Origin: Bacteroidaceae bacterium | GTDB lineage: Bacteria; Bacteroidota; Bacteroidia; Bacteroidales; Bacteroidaceae | Assembly: GCA_902362375.1 (NCBI GenBank) | Contig: CABIVS010000001.1 | Span: 1 to 47,620, forward strand | Direction of reading: 5' to 3' | DNA: 47,620 nucleotides | Shown here: piece by piece, positions 6,099-15,619 of the stretch | Position numbering within the stretch: the stretch's first letter is position 1 | How the letters are laid out: every line of letters begins with the position of its first letter | The notes under the pieces: generated by a model | What the model saw: the letters and a program-made list of their open reading frames with translations, nothing else | What the model was told of the DNA's origin: nothing | The model's database searches: none | Made by a program: the position numbers and the translations under genes

Positions 6099-7556
6099 TT
6101 AAAGCCTTCTGCCACGGCCTGCATCAATCCGCAGGAAAATAAACAGCAATATCGTAAATCCCCATAAAGAAGAGCCTCCATAACTAAAGAAAGGTAATGG
6201 AATACCAATAACCGGAGTCAAGCCCAGCACCATACCGACATTGATAAACAAGTGGAAAAGGAAAATACTGACGACCGAATATCCATAAACCCGGCCAAAA
6301 TTCGAAGTCTGCCGTTCGGACAAGAAGATTAATCGCAAAATCAAAATAAGGAATGCCAACAGGACAGCAGCCGAACCAACAAAACCTTGCTCTTCACCTA
6401 CTGTACAGAAGATAAAGTCGGTATCCTGTTCAGGCACATACTTTAACTTCGTTTGCGTACCATTCAGGAACCCTTTTCCTGTTAATCCACCGGAACCGAT
6501 GGCAATCTTAGATTGATTCACATTATATCCGGCACCGGTCAAATCTTCTTCCAAACCAAGCACTACTTTAATACGGACTTGCTGATGGGGTTCCAGCACA
6601 TTGTCAAATACATAATTACTAGAATACAGGAACCCGACAGAACCGATTGCAAACAGAGCAATCAGGAAATAAGTACGTTGCCGCTCACTTAATGCCAGAT
6701 AAATCAGATAGCCTATCATTACAGCACAAAGCCCCCATTGCACCCAAACCAAACTAAAGTGCACCCAATATTCCGATATTAAATAGGTAATCAGCAATAT
6801 GATCAAACTTCCACCAATGATATTGCGGGTAGCAGCCCATTTCTTGCGATATACCCATACCATGCCACCGGCAAATAATAGAATCAACAGCAATACGATA
6901 AATTCTCCCAGCGGCGTAGGAGTATCGGCAATAAATACTTCATCAAAACGGATGCCGACCACAAAGTAGATTACCGCGCATACGCCTGCAAAGAGCACTA
7001 CCCCCGGCATTCCTTCACGATAAAGAACCAGAAAAAAGGCGAGATAAACCAATGCGGAACCCGTCTCCCGCTGACCGATAATCAATAACATCGGAAGCAG
7101 AATGATAAATCCCAAGATAAAGGCACACTTTTCTTTTTTGATGCTGAATGAATAAGAGTTCATGTATTTGGCCAAAGCCAAGGCTGTGGCAAACTTGGCA
7201 AATTCAGCAGGTTGCAAGCTAACCGGCCCCATCACCAGCCAAGAGCGTGAACCCTTTGTGTCCGGCGCTATGAAGATGGTAACGATGAGCAAGAGAATCA
7301 TTCCTACATATATAATGTACGCGAACATATCATACATACGGTCTTCCAGCATCAACAACACAAATCCGAGCCCGAAGGAACAGATAATCCACACAAACTG
7401 TTTACCGGCACGGGTCGAAAAATCCAGAAAATCACGTTCACCATAGTCGTAACTGGCTCCGCAAACGCTGAACCATCCACCAACAATCAGGAGCAGGTAA
7501 ATAAAAATCGTTACCCAGTCCAGTGATTTCCACAAACTATCGTTCCTCGTTACCAT
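6099..7556 (-). CDS. rodA: RodA peptidoglycan polymerase (SEDS family), 485 aa
   Basis: This is an inner-membrane SEDS glycosyltransferase that polymerises lipid II for sidewall growth with PBP2 and MreBCD. The multi-helix profile and the late motifs are typical: GLEEDLTGAGYNVNQSKIAIGSGG, then LTPVIGIPLPFFSYGGSS near the end, which carries the conserved P-F-x-S-x-G-G-S signature. It is about 100 residues longer than E. coli RodA (370). The excess lies roughly at residues 180-310 and adds hydrophobic segments before the periplasmic loop. It overlaps the PBP2 gene by 20 bases and is last in the minus-strand elongasome cluster. Confidence 0.93.
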   Translation of the reverse strand: MVTRNDSLWKSLDWVTIFIYLLLIVGGWFSVCGASYDYGERDFLDFSTRAGKQFVWIICSFGLGFVLLMLEDRMYDMFAYIIYVGMILLLIVTIFIAPDTKGSRSWLVMGPVSLQPAEFAKFATALALAKYMNSYSFSIKKEKCAFILGFIILLPMLLIIGQRETGSALVYLAFFLVLYREGMPGVVLFAGVCAVIYFVVGIRFDEVFIADTPTPLGEFIVLLLILLFAGGMVWVYRKKWAATRNIIGGSLIILLITYLISEYWVHFSLVWVQWGLCAVMIGYLIYLALSERQRTYFLIALFAIGSVGFLYSSNYVFDNVLEPHQQVRIKVVLGLEEDLTGAGYNVNQSKIAIGSGGLTGKGFLNGTQTKLKYVPEQDTDFIFCTVGEEQGFVGSAAVLLAFLILILRLIFLSERQTSNFGRVYGYSVVSIFLFHLFINVGMVLGLTPVIGIPLPFFSYGGSSLWGFTILLFIFLRIDAGRGRRL

Positions 7557-9399
7557 ACAATATCACTCTGTTACTAATTTCTTCCGCTCTTAATTCATTT
7601 TCCGGTGATAACTTCCCGTTTATATATTGTTCCATCATCAACGCACCAACAGGCACTCCATAAGTAGCTCCCCAACCACCGTTCTCCACATAGACGGCAA
7701 TAGCTATCTTGGGTTTATTCATAGGTGCAAAACCCATAAATACCGAGTGGTCGTGCCCACGATTCTGTGCAGTACCTGTTTTACCACAGGCCTCCAACCC
7801 CGGAACCATTACGGACAGCATACGGCAGGTACCACCGGTGGCTGCGCCACGCATCCCTTCTACTACTGATTCATAATGCCTCTTCTCAATAGTGGTATAA
7901 CGCGGTACACGATAGATGCTATCCAACTGGTTATCCTGGATTTCCTTTACAATATGCGGTGTCACGAAATATCCTCTGTTGGCAATCGTCGCCCCCAAGT
8001 TAGCAATCTGAAGAGGAGTGGACAGAATTTCTCCCTGTCCGATAGAGATACTGATTACGGTTAGTCCGTTCCAATGTCCGCGATAAGCTTTATCGTAGAA
8101 CTGTGCATTCGGAATCAAACCACGTTTTTCTCCCGGCAAATCGACTCCCAGTTTGTAGCCGAATCCCTGCGAAACCATGTGATCTTTCCAGACCGTTATG
8201 GCATTTTGCGGTGAACCGTATTTACGATCGCCGAACATACGAAACAGTCCCCAACAGAAATAGGAGTTGCACGAAGTGGCAATGGCAGGAATCAGAGGCA
8301 AGGGAGAACCATGAGCGTGGCAACCTACTGTCAATCTTCCGTAATGGAATCCATGCGAGCAAGGGAATGCCGGACTTTGTTCGGTAATAATTCCTTCTTG
8401 CAAGAAGGTCAGTCCCTGCGCTGTTTTAAAAGTAGATCCCGGAGGATACACTCCCATCAAGGCACGATTCAGAAGTGGTTTCGTCATATCACGTTGCAAA
8501 GCCAGATGATTCTTTCCACGCTGACGGCCAATCATCAAGTGCGGATCGTAATTGGGAGAGGATACCAGACAAAGGATTTCCCCGGTTTCCGGTTCGATAG
8601 CTACAACACTTCCGATTTTATTCTTTAATAAACGCTCGCCCAGCATCTGCAAGTCAATATCCAGGCTCAATGTCAGGTTCTTACCGGGAACAGAAGGACG
8701 GTCATATTCGCCATCCATATAATGCCCCTGGATACGGCCGTGCGCATCACGAAGCAGAATTTCAATTCCTTTCTCGCCACGAAGATATTTTTCATACGAT
8801 TTTTCAACTCCCAGTTTGCCGACATAGTCACCACGAATGTAGTATCCTTCTTCATCAGCCTCCATTTCTTTTGCGGAGACTTCTCCAATATCTCCTAAAG
8901 CATGAGCGGCAGCGTTGTAGGTATACTGGCGAATGGTACGCCGTTGAATATAAAAGCCACGGAACTTAAATAGTTTTTCCTGAAAGACACCACATTCCTC
9001 TGCCGAAAGTTGCGACATAAACAACTGGTTGGTATAGCGGGAATATCCCGGATTACGGCGACGGTCTTTCATGTCGCTCATAATTTTCAGGAACTGCGAA
9101 CGGGTGATATTCAGCGATTGGCATAAATCGAGGGTATCGAGATTCTCGACTTCCTTCGGCACAATTGTTATGTCATAGGCCGGCTGGTTGAATACCAGCA
9201 ATTTGCCGGTCCGGTCGTAAATAGCACCGCGTGAAGGATACTGAATTTTATTCAGAAAAGCGTTACTGTCAGCATTCTTTTTGTAGTCATCAGTCATGAT
9301 CTGCAATACAAAAAGACGTATCAGATAAATCAGAACAATGGAGAGAGCAATACCTCCGATTACAAATTTGCGCTTCTCTAAGATATAATCTTTTGCCAT
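7537..9399 (-). CDS. mrdA: penicillin-binding protein 2 (elongation transpeptidase), 620 aa
   Basis: This class B PBP cross-links peptidoglycan during elongation and works with RodA. One N-terminal membrane anchor (about residues 12-32) is followed by the PBP dimerisation domain and the transpeptidase domain. The catalytic motifs are all present: STFK with nucleophile S322, SCN at 376-378 and KTG at 540-542. Length fits PBP2 (about 630). It starts 2 bases after mreD ends and overlaps rodA by 20 bases, so these are translationally coupled. Confidence 0.94.
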   Translation of the reverse strand: MAKDYILEKRKFVIGGIALSIVLIYLIRLFVLQIMTDDYKKNADSNAFLNKIQYPSRGAIYDRTGKLLVFNQPAYDITIVPKEVENLDTLDLCQSLNITRSQFLKIMSDMKDRRRNPGYSRYTNQLFMSQLSAEECGVFQEKLFKFRGFYIQRRTIRQYTYNAAAHALGDIGEVSAKEMEADEEGYYIRGDYVGKLGVEKSYEKYLRGEKGIEILLRDAHGRIQGHYMDGEYDRPSVPGKNLTLSLDIDLQMLGERLLKNKIGSVVAIEPETGEILCLVSSPNYDPHLMIGRQRGKNHLALQRDMTKPLLNRALMGVYPPGSTFKTAQGLTFLQEGIITEQSPAFPCSHGFHYGRLTVGCHAHGSPLPLIPAIATSCNSYFCWGLFRMFGDRKYGSPQNAITVWKDHMVSQGFGYKLGVDLPGEKRGLIPNAQFYDKAYRGHWNGLTVISISIGQGEILSTPLQIANLGATIANRGYFVTPHIVKEIQDNQLDSIYRVPRYTTIEKRHYESVVEGMRGAATGGTCRMLSVMVPGLEACGKTGTAQNRGHDHSVFMGFAPMNKPKIAIAVYVENGGWGATYGVPVGALMMEQYINGKLSPENELRAEEISNRVILYGNEER

Positions 9400-9401
9400 C
9401 G

Positions 9402-9899
9402 TTACCTCTTAATCCCTTCTATAGCTATGATACAGGTTACAGTCAGAACAGTGCAAAGGAGCACTCGCAACAATAACAGCCAAATGCTGGTGAATGAGAA
9501 GAACTCGATGGAGAGTAATGCCAGACTGTGCACAAAAACGCTTGCAGTAGTATATTTTAGGAAAGGACTGATTCCCATCGTCTTGAAAGAGGGAATGAGG
9601 CTGTCCGGATTATCACGGGGTGTGAACAAACGAAGCAAAGAGGGCCGGAGGAAAGCAAGCAACACGGTAGCCGCCGCATTCATTCCCGGAGTATCGGAAA
9701 AGATGTCAATGGTCAGTCCGAAGAAGAAAGCCCACAGCATCAGTTCATTGCGGGAAGTGCCGGAACTGAACTTCAGAATAAAGTAGATATAGAGAAAAGG
9801 AGTTGCGTATCCGGCAATATGCACATTATTCAGAATCAATACCTGAAGAAGCACTAAGCCGATAAACCATCCAATTCTATGTATATAAGTAATTATCAT
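9402..9899 (-). CDS. mreD: MreD rod-shape protein, 165 aa
   Basis: A small integral membrane protein with about five hydrophobic segments and few charged residues, fitting the MreD family by size and position. It belongs to the elongasome with MreC, PBP2 and RodA. Its start overlaps the mreC stop by 4 bases (ATGA-type junction), and 2 bases separate it from the PBP2 gene. Sequence similarity within MreD is low, so synteny carries much of this call. Confidence 0.88.
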   Translation of the reverse strand: MIITYIHRIGWFIGLVLLQVLILNNVHIAGYATPFLYIYFILKFSSGTSRNELMLWAFFFGLTIDIFSDTPGMNAAATVLLAFLRPSLLRLFTPRDNPDSLIPSFKTMGISPFLKYTTASVFVHSLALLSIEFFSFTSIWLLLLRVLLCTVLTVTCIIAIEGIKR

Positions 9900-10741
9900 T
9901 CTTGCGTCACCTTGTTTTCAAGTTTCTTCTGTTCTTCCTGTCCCGTTCGGGCTATTACGCGAACATCACTCAACTTACCGAAATCAGTAGCCAGCTTAAT
10001 CTTCAACAGATAGGAAAGTCCGTCATTAGAGTCGGACATATCATCCACCGTTCCCACCATAACACCTTCCGGGAAGACAGTCGAGAAGCCGCTGGTGACT
10101 ACTGTATCTCCCAAATTAAACTCTGCATGACGAGGCAGGTCTTTCAGATAAGCATAGCGCGAATCCCCATGTTCCCACTTCAGGTAGCCGAAGTAATCGC
10201 TACCGACAATCTTACAACTGATATTCGACTTGCTGTTCAATACCGAAATCACTACCGAATAGGAAGGGGATGTTTCATAAACAATCCCTACAATTCCATT
10301 GCCGTCCACCACTCCCATTTCGGAGCGAATGCCGGAAGAAGAGCCTTTATCGAGCGTGATATAATTATCAACGAGATTCAAACTGTTCTTTATCACATGA
10401 GCCTTGAACAGCTCATAATCCGTCTCCGATACCTGCCGGATGCTTTTGATGGCCATAGAGTCGAGCTGACGCTCTTTTAATGCTTTCTCCAGATTAGTAA
10501 TCTGTTGTTCGAGCACCATGTTCCGGTCCAGCAGATCGTCATTGACCGATTTCAGATGAAAATAAGAGGAAATTCCTCCCGAAACTTCATAAACTGCCCC
10601 TACAACCGTATTGGCAGAAGTGAAAAATGCACTCTGCTGATAACGGTTGAACCGAAATAACAAAACAAAACTGGCTACCTCCAATACGATGAAGAGGAAC
10701 CAGTAATTGTATTTCAGAAGGAAGTTTAATAAATTCCTCAT
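9896..10741 (-). CDS. mreC: MreC rod-shape protein, 281 aa
   Basis: A bitopic periplasmic protein linking MreB to PBP2. One N-terminal transmembrane helix (about residues 12-30) is followed by a coiled coil (about 65-95) and then the two-barrel MreC domain, with the recognisable stretch VVDGNGIVGIVYE. Length is normal for the family. It starts 7 bases after mreB ends and overlaps mreD by 4 bases. Confidence 0.92.
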   Translation of the reverse strand: MRNLLNFLLKYNYWFLFIVLEVASFVLLFRFNRYQQSAFFTSANTVVGAVYEVSGGISSYFHLKSVNDDLLDRNMVLEQQITNLEKALKERQLDSMAIKSIRQVSETDYELFKAHVIKNSLNLVDNYITLDKGSSSGIRSEMGVVDGNGIVGIVYETSPSYSVVISVLNSKSNISCKIVGSDYFGYLKWEHGDSRYAYLKDLPRHAEFNLGDTVVTSGFSTVFPEGVMVGTVDDMSDSNDGLSYLLKIKLATDFGKLSDVRVIARTGQEEQKKLENKVTQE

Positions 10742-10748
10742 TCCCGGT

Positions 10749-11771
10749 TTATCTCATTAAGAAAGAGAAACGGTCTACGTTCTTTAATGCCACACCTGTA
10801 CCTTTGGCAACTGCGTGCAAAGGATCTTCTGCAATATGGAAAGGAATGTTGATCTTGTCGGTCAAACGCTTATCCAGTCCACGAAGCAATGCACCACCTC
10901 CGGAGAGATAGATACCATTGTGTACAATATCAGCATACAGTTCAGGAGGCGTATTTTCCAATGCACTCAAGATAGCCGTTTCGATCTTTGAAATAGATTT
11001 CTCCAAACAGTGAGCAACTTCCTGATAGCATACAGGCACTTCCATCGGAAGAGCTGTGATACGGTTCGGACCATGAACGATATAATCTTCCGGAGCGTCT
11101 TCACCCAGTTCGGTTAAAGCAGCACCCACGTTGATTTTGATACGTTCGGCCATACGCTCGCTGACTTTCACATTGTGCTGACGGCTCATGTATTCGCGAA
11201 TATCTTCTGTCAGGTCATCACCGGCAGTACGGATGGAGTTGTTGGAAACGATACCTCCCAAAGAGATAACGGCAATTTCCGTAGAACCACCACCTATATC
11301 GACAATCATGTTTCCTTCCGGAGCTTCTACGTCGATACCGATACCGATTGCCGCAGCCATCGGTTCAAAAATCAAATAGACGTCACGACCACCGGCATGT
11401 TCCGCAGAGTCGCGGACAGCACGGAGTTCGACTTCCGTACTTCCCGAAGGAACGCCAATCACCATGCGAAGAGAAGGTGAAAACAAATGGTTGCGAGTAT
11501 TCACCTGCTTTATCAAACCGCGCATCATCTGCTCGCAAGCATAAAAGTCGGCAATCACTCCATCTCTCAACGGACGGATAGTACGTATGTTTTCGTGGGT
11601 TTTTTCATGCATCAACTTCGCCTTTTCCCCCACGGCAATCATCTTTTCTGTACGGCGATCCAAAGCAACGACTGACGGCTCATCCACCACGATTTTCCCA
11701 TTCGTGATGATAATGGTATTGGCTGTGCCCAAGTCCATTGCGATCTCTTGTGTAAAAGAAAATAATCCCAT
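10749..11771 (-). CDS. mreB: MreB actin-like rod-shape protein, 340 aa
   Basis: The bacterial actin homologue that directs sidewall synthesis at the inner face of the membrane. It begins with the phosphate-1 loop DLGTANTII (residues 12-20), has the phosphate-2 motif VDIGGGSTEIAV near residue 160 and an adenosine motif LSGGGALLRGLD near 290. Length matches other MreBs (335-347). It sits 89 bases after purH with no clear -7 element in that gap (the closest, TTAACTTG, has mismatches), so it may be read from the purH promoter as well as its own. Confidence 0.96.
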   Translation of the reverse strand: MGLFSFTQEIAMDLGTANTIIITNGKIVVDEPSVVALDRRTEKMIAVGEKAKLMHEKTHENIRTIRPLRDGVIADFYACEQMMRGLIKQVNTRNHLFSPSLRMVIGVPSGSTEVELRAVRDSAEHAGGRDVYLIFEPMAAAIGIGIDVEAPEGNMIVDIGGGSTEIAVISLGGIVSNNSIRTAGDDLTEDIREYMSRQHNVKVSERMAERIKINVGAALTELGEDAPEDYIVHGPNRITALPMEVPVCYQEVAHCLEKSISKIETAILSALENTPPELYADIVHNGIYLSGGGALLRGLDKRLTDKINIPFHIAEDPLHAVAKGTGVALKNVDRFSFLMR

Positions 11772-11860
11772 TCTTGAATAATTTATTAAAGTGGAGTATT
11801 AAGTTTAAGTATTATAACTGTGCAGCGCAAGTTAACACTAAAAACTTAATACTTATTTTT

Positions 11861-13384
11861 TTAGTGTTTAAAATGACGGATACCGGTAGTCACCATCGCC
11901 ATACCATGCTCATTGCAATAAGCAAAGGATAAATCGTCTTTTACCGAACCTCCCGGTTGGATAACAGCCGTAATACCTTCTTTATCTGCAATTTCCACAC
12001 AGTCGGGGAACGGGAAGAAAGCATCGGAAGCCATCACTGCACCATTCAGATCAAAACCGAATGATTTGGCCTTTTCAATTGCTTGCTTCAATGCGTCTAC
12101 ACGCGAAGTCTGTCCTACACCGCTTGCAAGAAGTTGCTTATCTTTTGCCAATACGATGGCATTAGACTTGCTGTTCTTTACAATTTTATTGGCAAACAAC
12201 ATATCTTCTACTTCTTCCGGAGTAGGAGCTTTGTCTGTCACGGTTTTCAGGTCAGCTACCGTTTCAATATTAGTATCTTTATCCTGCACCAATACGCCAT
12301 TCAGTAAAGCACGGAATTGCTTTTTAGGCAATTTGGCTTCTTTACGAACGAGGATGATGCGGTTCTTTTTCTGTCCCAGGATTTCGAGTGCATCCACATC
12401 ATAATCCGGTGCGATAATCACTTCGAAGAAAATCTTGTTGATTTCTTCCGCTGCTTCTTTGTCAATGACGCCATTCGTAATCAATACACCTCCGAAAGCA
12501 GAAACCGGATCACCGGCCAATGCGTCTTTCCAAGCATCCAGAACAGTAGTGCGGGAAGCCAGTCCACAAGCATTGTTATGTTTCAGGATAGCGAAAGTGA
12601 GGTCGTCGAATTCGTCAATCAGGTCAACGGCAGCATTGATATCGAGAAGATTGTTATAAGAGATTTCTTTTCCGTGAATCTGGTCGAACATCGCTTCCAG
12701 ATTTCCGTAGAAATAACCTTTCTGATGTGGGTTCTCACCGTAACGAAGTTGCTTCTGGCTATTTACCGAGCAACGGAAAGCAGAGCCTTCGCCGGCATCG
12801 AAATAGTTGAAAATAGCCGAATCGTAATGAGAAGAAACGGCAAATGCTTCTTTTGCCATCCAACGGCGTTCTTCGAGTGAAGAAGTAGCACCGTGCTCCA
12901 TCAACATATCCAGCAATGGTTTGTATTGAGCTTGAGAAGCCACAATGATTACATCGTTGTAGTTCTTGGCTGCGGCACGAATCAGAGAGATTCCGCCTAT
13001 ATCGATTTTTTCAATAATATCTGCTTCAGATGCACCGGAAGCTACCGTAGCTTCAAACGGATACAAATCAACAATCACCAGATCTATCTCGGGGATTTCA
13101 TACTTCTCAATCTGTTGCATATCCTGCTCCAAGCCGCGACGGCAAAGGATACCTCCGAATATTTTCGGATGTAATGTCTTTACTCTACCACCGAGAATAG
13201 AAGGATAAGTGGTCAAATCTTCCACTGCCTTGCAAGGATATCCCAATGATTCAATAAACTGACGAGTTCCGCCTGTCGACAAAAACTCTACTCCCTCTTC
13301 ATGAAGTTTGGTAATAATTTCGTCCAAACCTTCTTTATGGTATACAGATACCAATGCAGTTTTTATTTTTTTAGACTCTGACAT
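11861..13384 (-). CDS. purH: bifunctional AICAR transformylase / IMP cyclohydrolase, 507 aa
   Basis: It carries out the last two steps of IMP synthesis: formylation of AICAR with 10-formyltetrahydrofolate, then ring closure. The N-terminal MGS-like cyclohydrolase domain (LVSVYHKEGLD onward; FLSTGGT; GGRVKTLHPKI) is followed by the transformylase domain starting near KQLRYGENPHQKG, with ILKHNNACG and FFPFPDCVE further on. An in-frame ATG ten codons upstream (13414) is open, but the promoter -7 element lies at 13412-13419, so the ATG at 13384 (MSESKKIK) is the real start. It leads the cluster that continues into mreBCD-PBP2-rodA. Confidence 0.96.
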   Translation of the reverse strand: MSESKKIKTALVSVYHKEGLDEIITKLHEEGVEFLSTGGTRQFIESLGYPCKAVEDLTTYPSILGGRVKTLHPKIFGGILCRRGLEQDMQQIEKYEIPEIDLVIVDLYPFEATVASGASEADIIEKIDIGGISLIRAAAKNYNDVIIVASQAQYKPLLDMLMEHGATSSLEERRWMAKEAFAVSSHYDSAIFNYFDAGEGSAFRCSVNSQKQLRYGENPHQKGYFYGNLEAMFDQIHGKEISYNNLLDINAAVDLIDEFDDLTFAILKHNNACGLASRTTVLDAWKDALAGDPVSAFGGVLITNGVIDKEAAEEINKIFFEVIIAPDYDVDALEILGQKKNRIILVRKEAKLPKKQFRALLNGVLVQDKDTNIETVADLKTVTDKAPTPEEVEDMLFANKIVKNSKSNAIVLAKDKQLLASGVGQTSRVDALKQAIEKAKSFGFDLNGAVMASDAFFPFPDCVEIADKEGITAVIQPGGSVKDDLSFAYCNEHGMAMVTTGIRHFKH

Positions 13385-13411
13385 TGAATTGCTTATTAAG
13401 TATTTGGTGTG

Positions 13412-13419
13412 CAAAGTTA
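13412..13419 (-). promoter_or_regulatory. -7 element of purH
   Basis: On the minus strand TAACTTTG fits TAnnTTTG, 28 bases upstream of the purH ATG. It places the transcription start near 13404 and excludes the upstream in-frame ATG. No clear -33 TTTG is present. Confidence 0.6.
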
Positions 13420-13463
13420 CGAAATATTGTTTATCGTACGTAATAAATAAGGTGTGAATTAAT

Positions 13464-13502
13464 AAAAAAAAGCGTTGACCCTCCTCAATGGAAAATCAAC
13501 GC
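13464..13502 (-). terminator. intrinsic terminator after the M13 peptidase gene
   Basis: On the minus strand a GCGTTGA...TCAACGC stem (arms 13472-13478 and 13496-13502) is followed by eight T residues (complement of 13464-13471). It is 33 bases past the peptidase stop and upstream of the purH promoter. Confidence 0.85.
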
Positions 13503-13535
13503 CTCTTCGCAGATGTGTTCTCTATTCAAAATCTA

Positions 13536-15578
13536 TTACCAGATAGACACTCGTTTATCCTTAGGTACAAACATCGGATCCTGCTCGGTAATTTTGAATG
13601 CTTCATACCAATTTTCGATATGAGGAAGAGCACCGTCCACACGCCATTTTCCTAATGAGTGAGGATCGAGTTTAGTTAACCGGAGAATTTCTTCAGGACG
13701 GATATTTCCTGCCCACACATTAGCATAAGCAAGAAAGAAACGTTGTTCCGGAGTAAATCCGTCAACAATTTCCAATGGTGCAGCTTCTGTTGCTTTCTTG
13801 AAAGCCTGGAAAGAAACCTGCAAACCTCCGTGGTCGGCGATGTTCTCTCCCAATGTCAGGCTACCGTTTCCGTGTACGCCCGGAGCCACTTCAATGCTGT
13901 CAAAGAAGTTCACCATTACTTGGGCACGTTCTTCGAACTTTTTAGCATCTTCTTCCGTCCACCAGTCTTTCAGGTTTCCGTCTTTGTCATATTGACGTCC
14001 CTGATCGTCAAATCCATGAGTCATCTCATGGCCGATGACCACGCCAATTGCACCGTAGTTCATAGCATCGTCCGCATTCATATCGAAGAACGGAGGTTGC
14101 AGGATGGCTGCCGGGAAGCAGATTTCATTGGTAGTCGGGTTATAATAAGCGTTCACAGTCTGGGGAGTCATCAACCATTCATCCTTGTCTACCGGTTTGC
14201 CGGCTTTAGCAATCATTTCGTTGTAATCCCATTGGTTCGCACGTTCAATATTTGCCCAGTAAGAATCATTTTTGATCTCCAGTGCAGAGTAATCTTTCCA
14301 TTTATCAGGATAACCGATTTTTACATGGAAGGTAGCCAGTTTCTCCAACGCTTTTTCTTTGGTCGGTTCGCTCATCCATTCCAAACCTTTGATGCGTTCA
14401 CCCAAAGAAGTTTGCAGGTTCTTCACCAGTGTAACCATGCGTTCTTTAGCAGCAGCAGGGAAGTACTTTTCCACGTACATTTGTCCTACCACTTCGCCAA
14501 GCACACCGTCTACGGTGCTCACAGAACGTTTCCAACGAGGTTGCATTTCTTTCTTGCCGGACATTGTTCTGCTGTAGAAATCGAAATTCTGTGCTTCAAA
14601 ATCATCGCTTAAATAAGAAGCGGCAGCATCTATCAATCCCCATTGGAGATACAGTTTTTGATCGTCCAGCGATACGGTGTTAATCACATCGGCTACTTCC
14701 TTCATGGCAGCAGGCTGACCGATGTTCACTTCCTTCAGATCTTTCAAACCGGAAACGGTGAAATAAGTATCCCAGTCGAAAGTCGGGAAGTTCTTTTTCA
14801 ACGTTGCCATGTCCATCTTGTTATAATTAGCATGAGGATCACGCAATTCCACTTGTGAACGAGCTGCTTTCGCCAGACGGGTTTCAATGTCCATCACTGC
14901 TTTTACCGCTTTCTGTGCAGTAGCGTCATCATAACCTGCCAACTGGAACATCTTGGCGATGTGTTCCTGATATTTGTTACGGATATTTTTAGTCTGCTCG
15001 TCATCTTCCAGATAATAGTCACGTTGTCCCATTCCGATACCTCCCTGATAGGTTTGTACGATATTCATGGAACTGTTCATATCGTCTGCACTTACGAACA
15101 TGGTGAAGTAAGGACGGATGCCTTTCTTCTGGCTTTCGGCGATATATGCATAGATTTCTCCTTTATCCTTGAGAGCGTCAATGGCTGCCAGTTCCGCTTT
15201 GATCGGAGCTACACCTTCCTGATTCAGTTTCACGCTATCCATTGCGATATTATAAAGATCGCCTACTTTCTGGGCAGCACTGCCCGGTGCGTTATCTTTC
15301 TTTGCAGCCAATTCGGCAATCAACGCTTTCAGTTGCTCACGGCTGTTTTCGCGCAACATATCGAATGTACCGAAACGTGAATACTCGTCTGTCAGCGGAT
15401 GATCTTTCACCCAACCTCCACAGGCATATTGATAAAAACTTGTACCCGGCACAGCCGTGGTATCCAGATTAGCAAGGTCGATACCGGACGTCAGTACGGC
15501 CTCTTTCTTACTGTTACATCCTGTTGTCATAAGGCATACGGCAAGAATTGGTAAATACTTGGTTACTTTCATACTCAT
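13536..15578 (-). CDS. M13 family (neprilysin/PepO) metallopeptidase lipoprotein, 680 aa
   Basis: A zinc endopeptidase of the neprilysin family, anchored by lipid. The signal peptide ends in TTGC (C21), so it is an outer- or inner-membrane lipoprotein facing the periplasm or the surface. The zinc site is HEMTH at 517-521, and the third ligand lies in GENIAD (E578). N- and C-terminal M13 domains are complete, and length matches family members of 670-700. Translation can start at M1 or M3 (MKVTKYL). It lies 41 bases after the ABC-F gene and ends at a strong terminator. Substrate is unknown, probably small peptides. Confidence 0.92.
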   Translation of the reverse strand: MSMKVTKYLPILAVCLMTTGCNSKKEAVLTSGIDLANLDTTAVPGTSFYQYACGGWVKDHPLTDEYSRFGTFDMLRENSREQLKALIAELAAKKDNAPGSAAQKVGDLYNIAMDSVKLNQEGVAPIKAELAAIDALKDKGEIYAYIAESQKKGIRPYFTMFVSADDMNSSMNIVQTYQGGIGMGQRDYYLEDDEQTKNIRNKYQEHIAKMFQLAGYDDATAQKAVKAVMDIETRLAKAARSQVELRDPHANYNKMDMATLKKNFPTFDWDTYFTVSGLKDLKEVNIGQPAAMKEVADVINTVSLDDQKLYLQWGLIDAAASYLSDDFEAQNFDFYSRTMSGKKEMQPRWKRSVSTVDGVLGEVVGQMYVEKYFPAAAKERMVTLVKNLQTSLGERIKGLEWMSEPTKEKALEKLATFHVKIGYPDKWKDYSALEIKNDSYWANIERANQWDYNEMIAKAGKPVDKDEWLMTPQTVNAYYNPTTNEICFPAAILQPPFFDMNADDAMNYGAIGVVIGHEMTHGFDDQGRQYDKDGNLKDWWTEEDAKKFEERAQVMVNFFDSIEVAPGVHGNGSLTLGENIADHGGLQVSFQAFKKATEAAPLEIVDGFTPEQRFFLAYANVWAGNIRPEEILRLTKLDPHSLGKWRVDGALPHIENWYEAFKITEQDPMFVPKDKRVSIW

Positions 15579-15619
15579 ATAATATGTTATAGAATTATCA
15601 TGCTATTGGAAAGGTAGTT

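Noticed and set aside
11834..11868. A/T-rich hairpin (AACACTAAAA / TTTTAGTGTT) at the purH end as a terminator
   Set aside because: It overlaps the purH stop, is almost all A/T and no T-run follows on the minus strand, so read-through into mreB seems likely.
13743..14612. 289-codon frame antisense to the M13 peptidase gene
   Set aside because: Shadow of a gene with intact HEMTH and GENIAD motifs; no promoter or start for the antisense frame.
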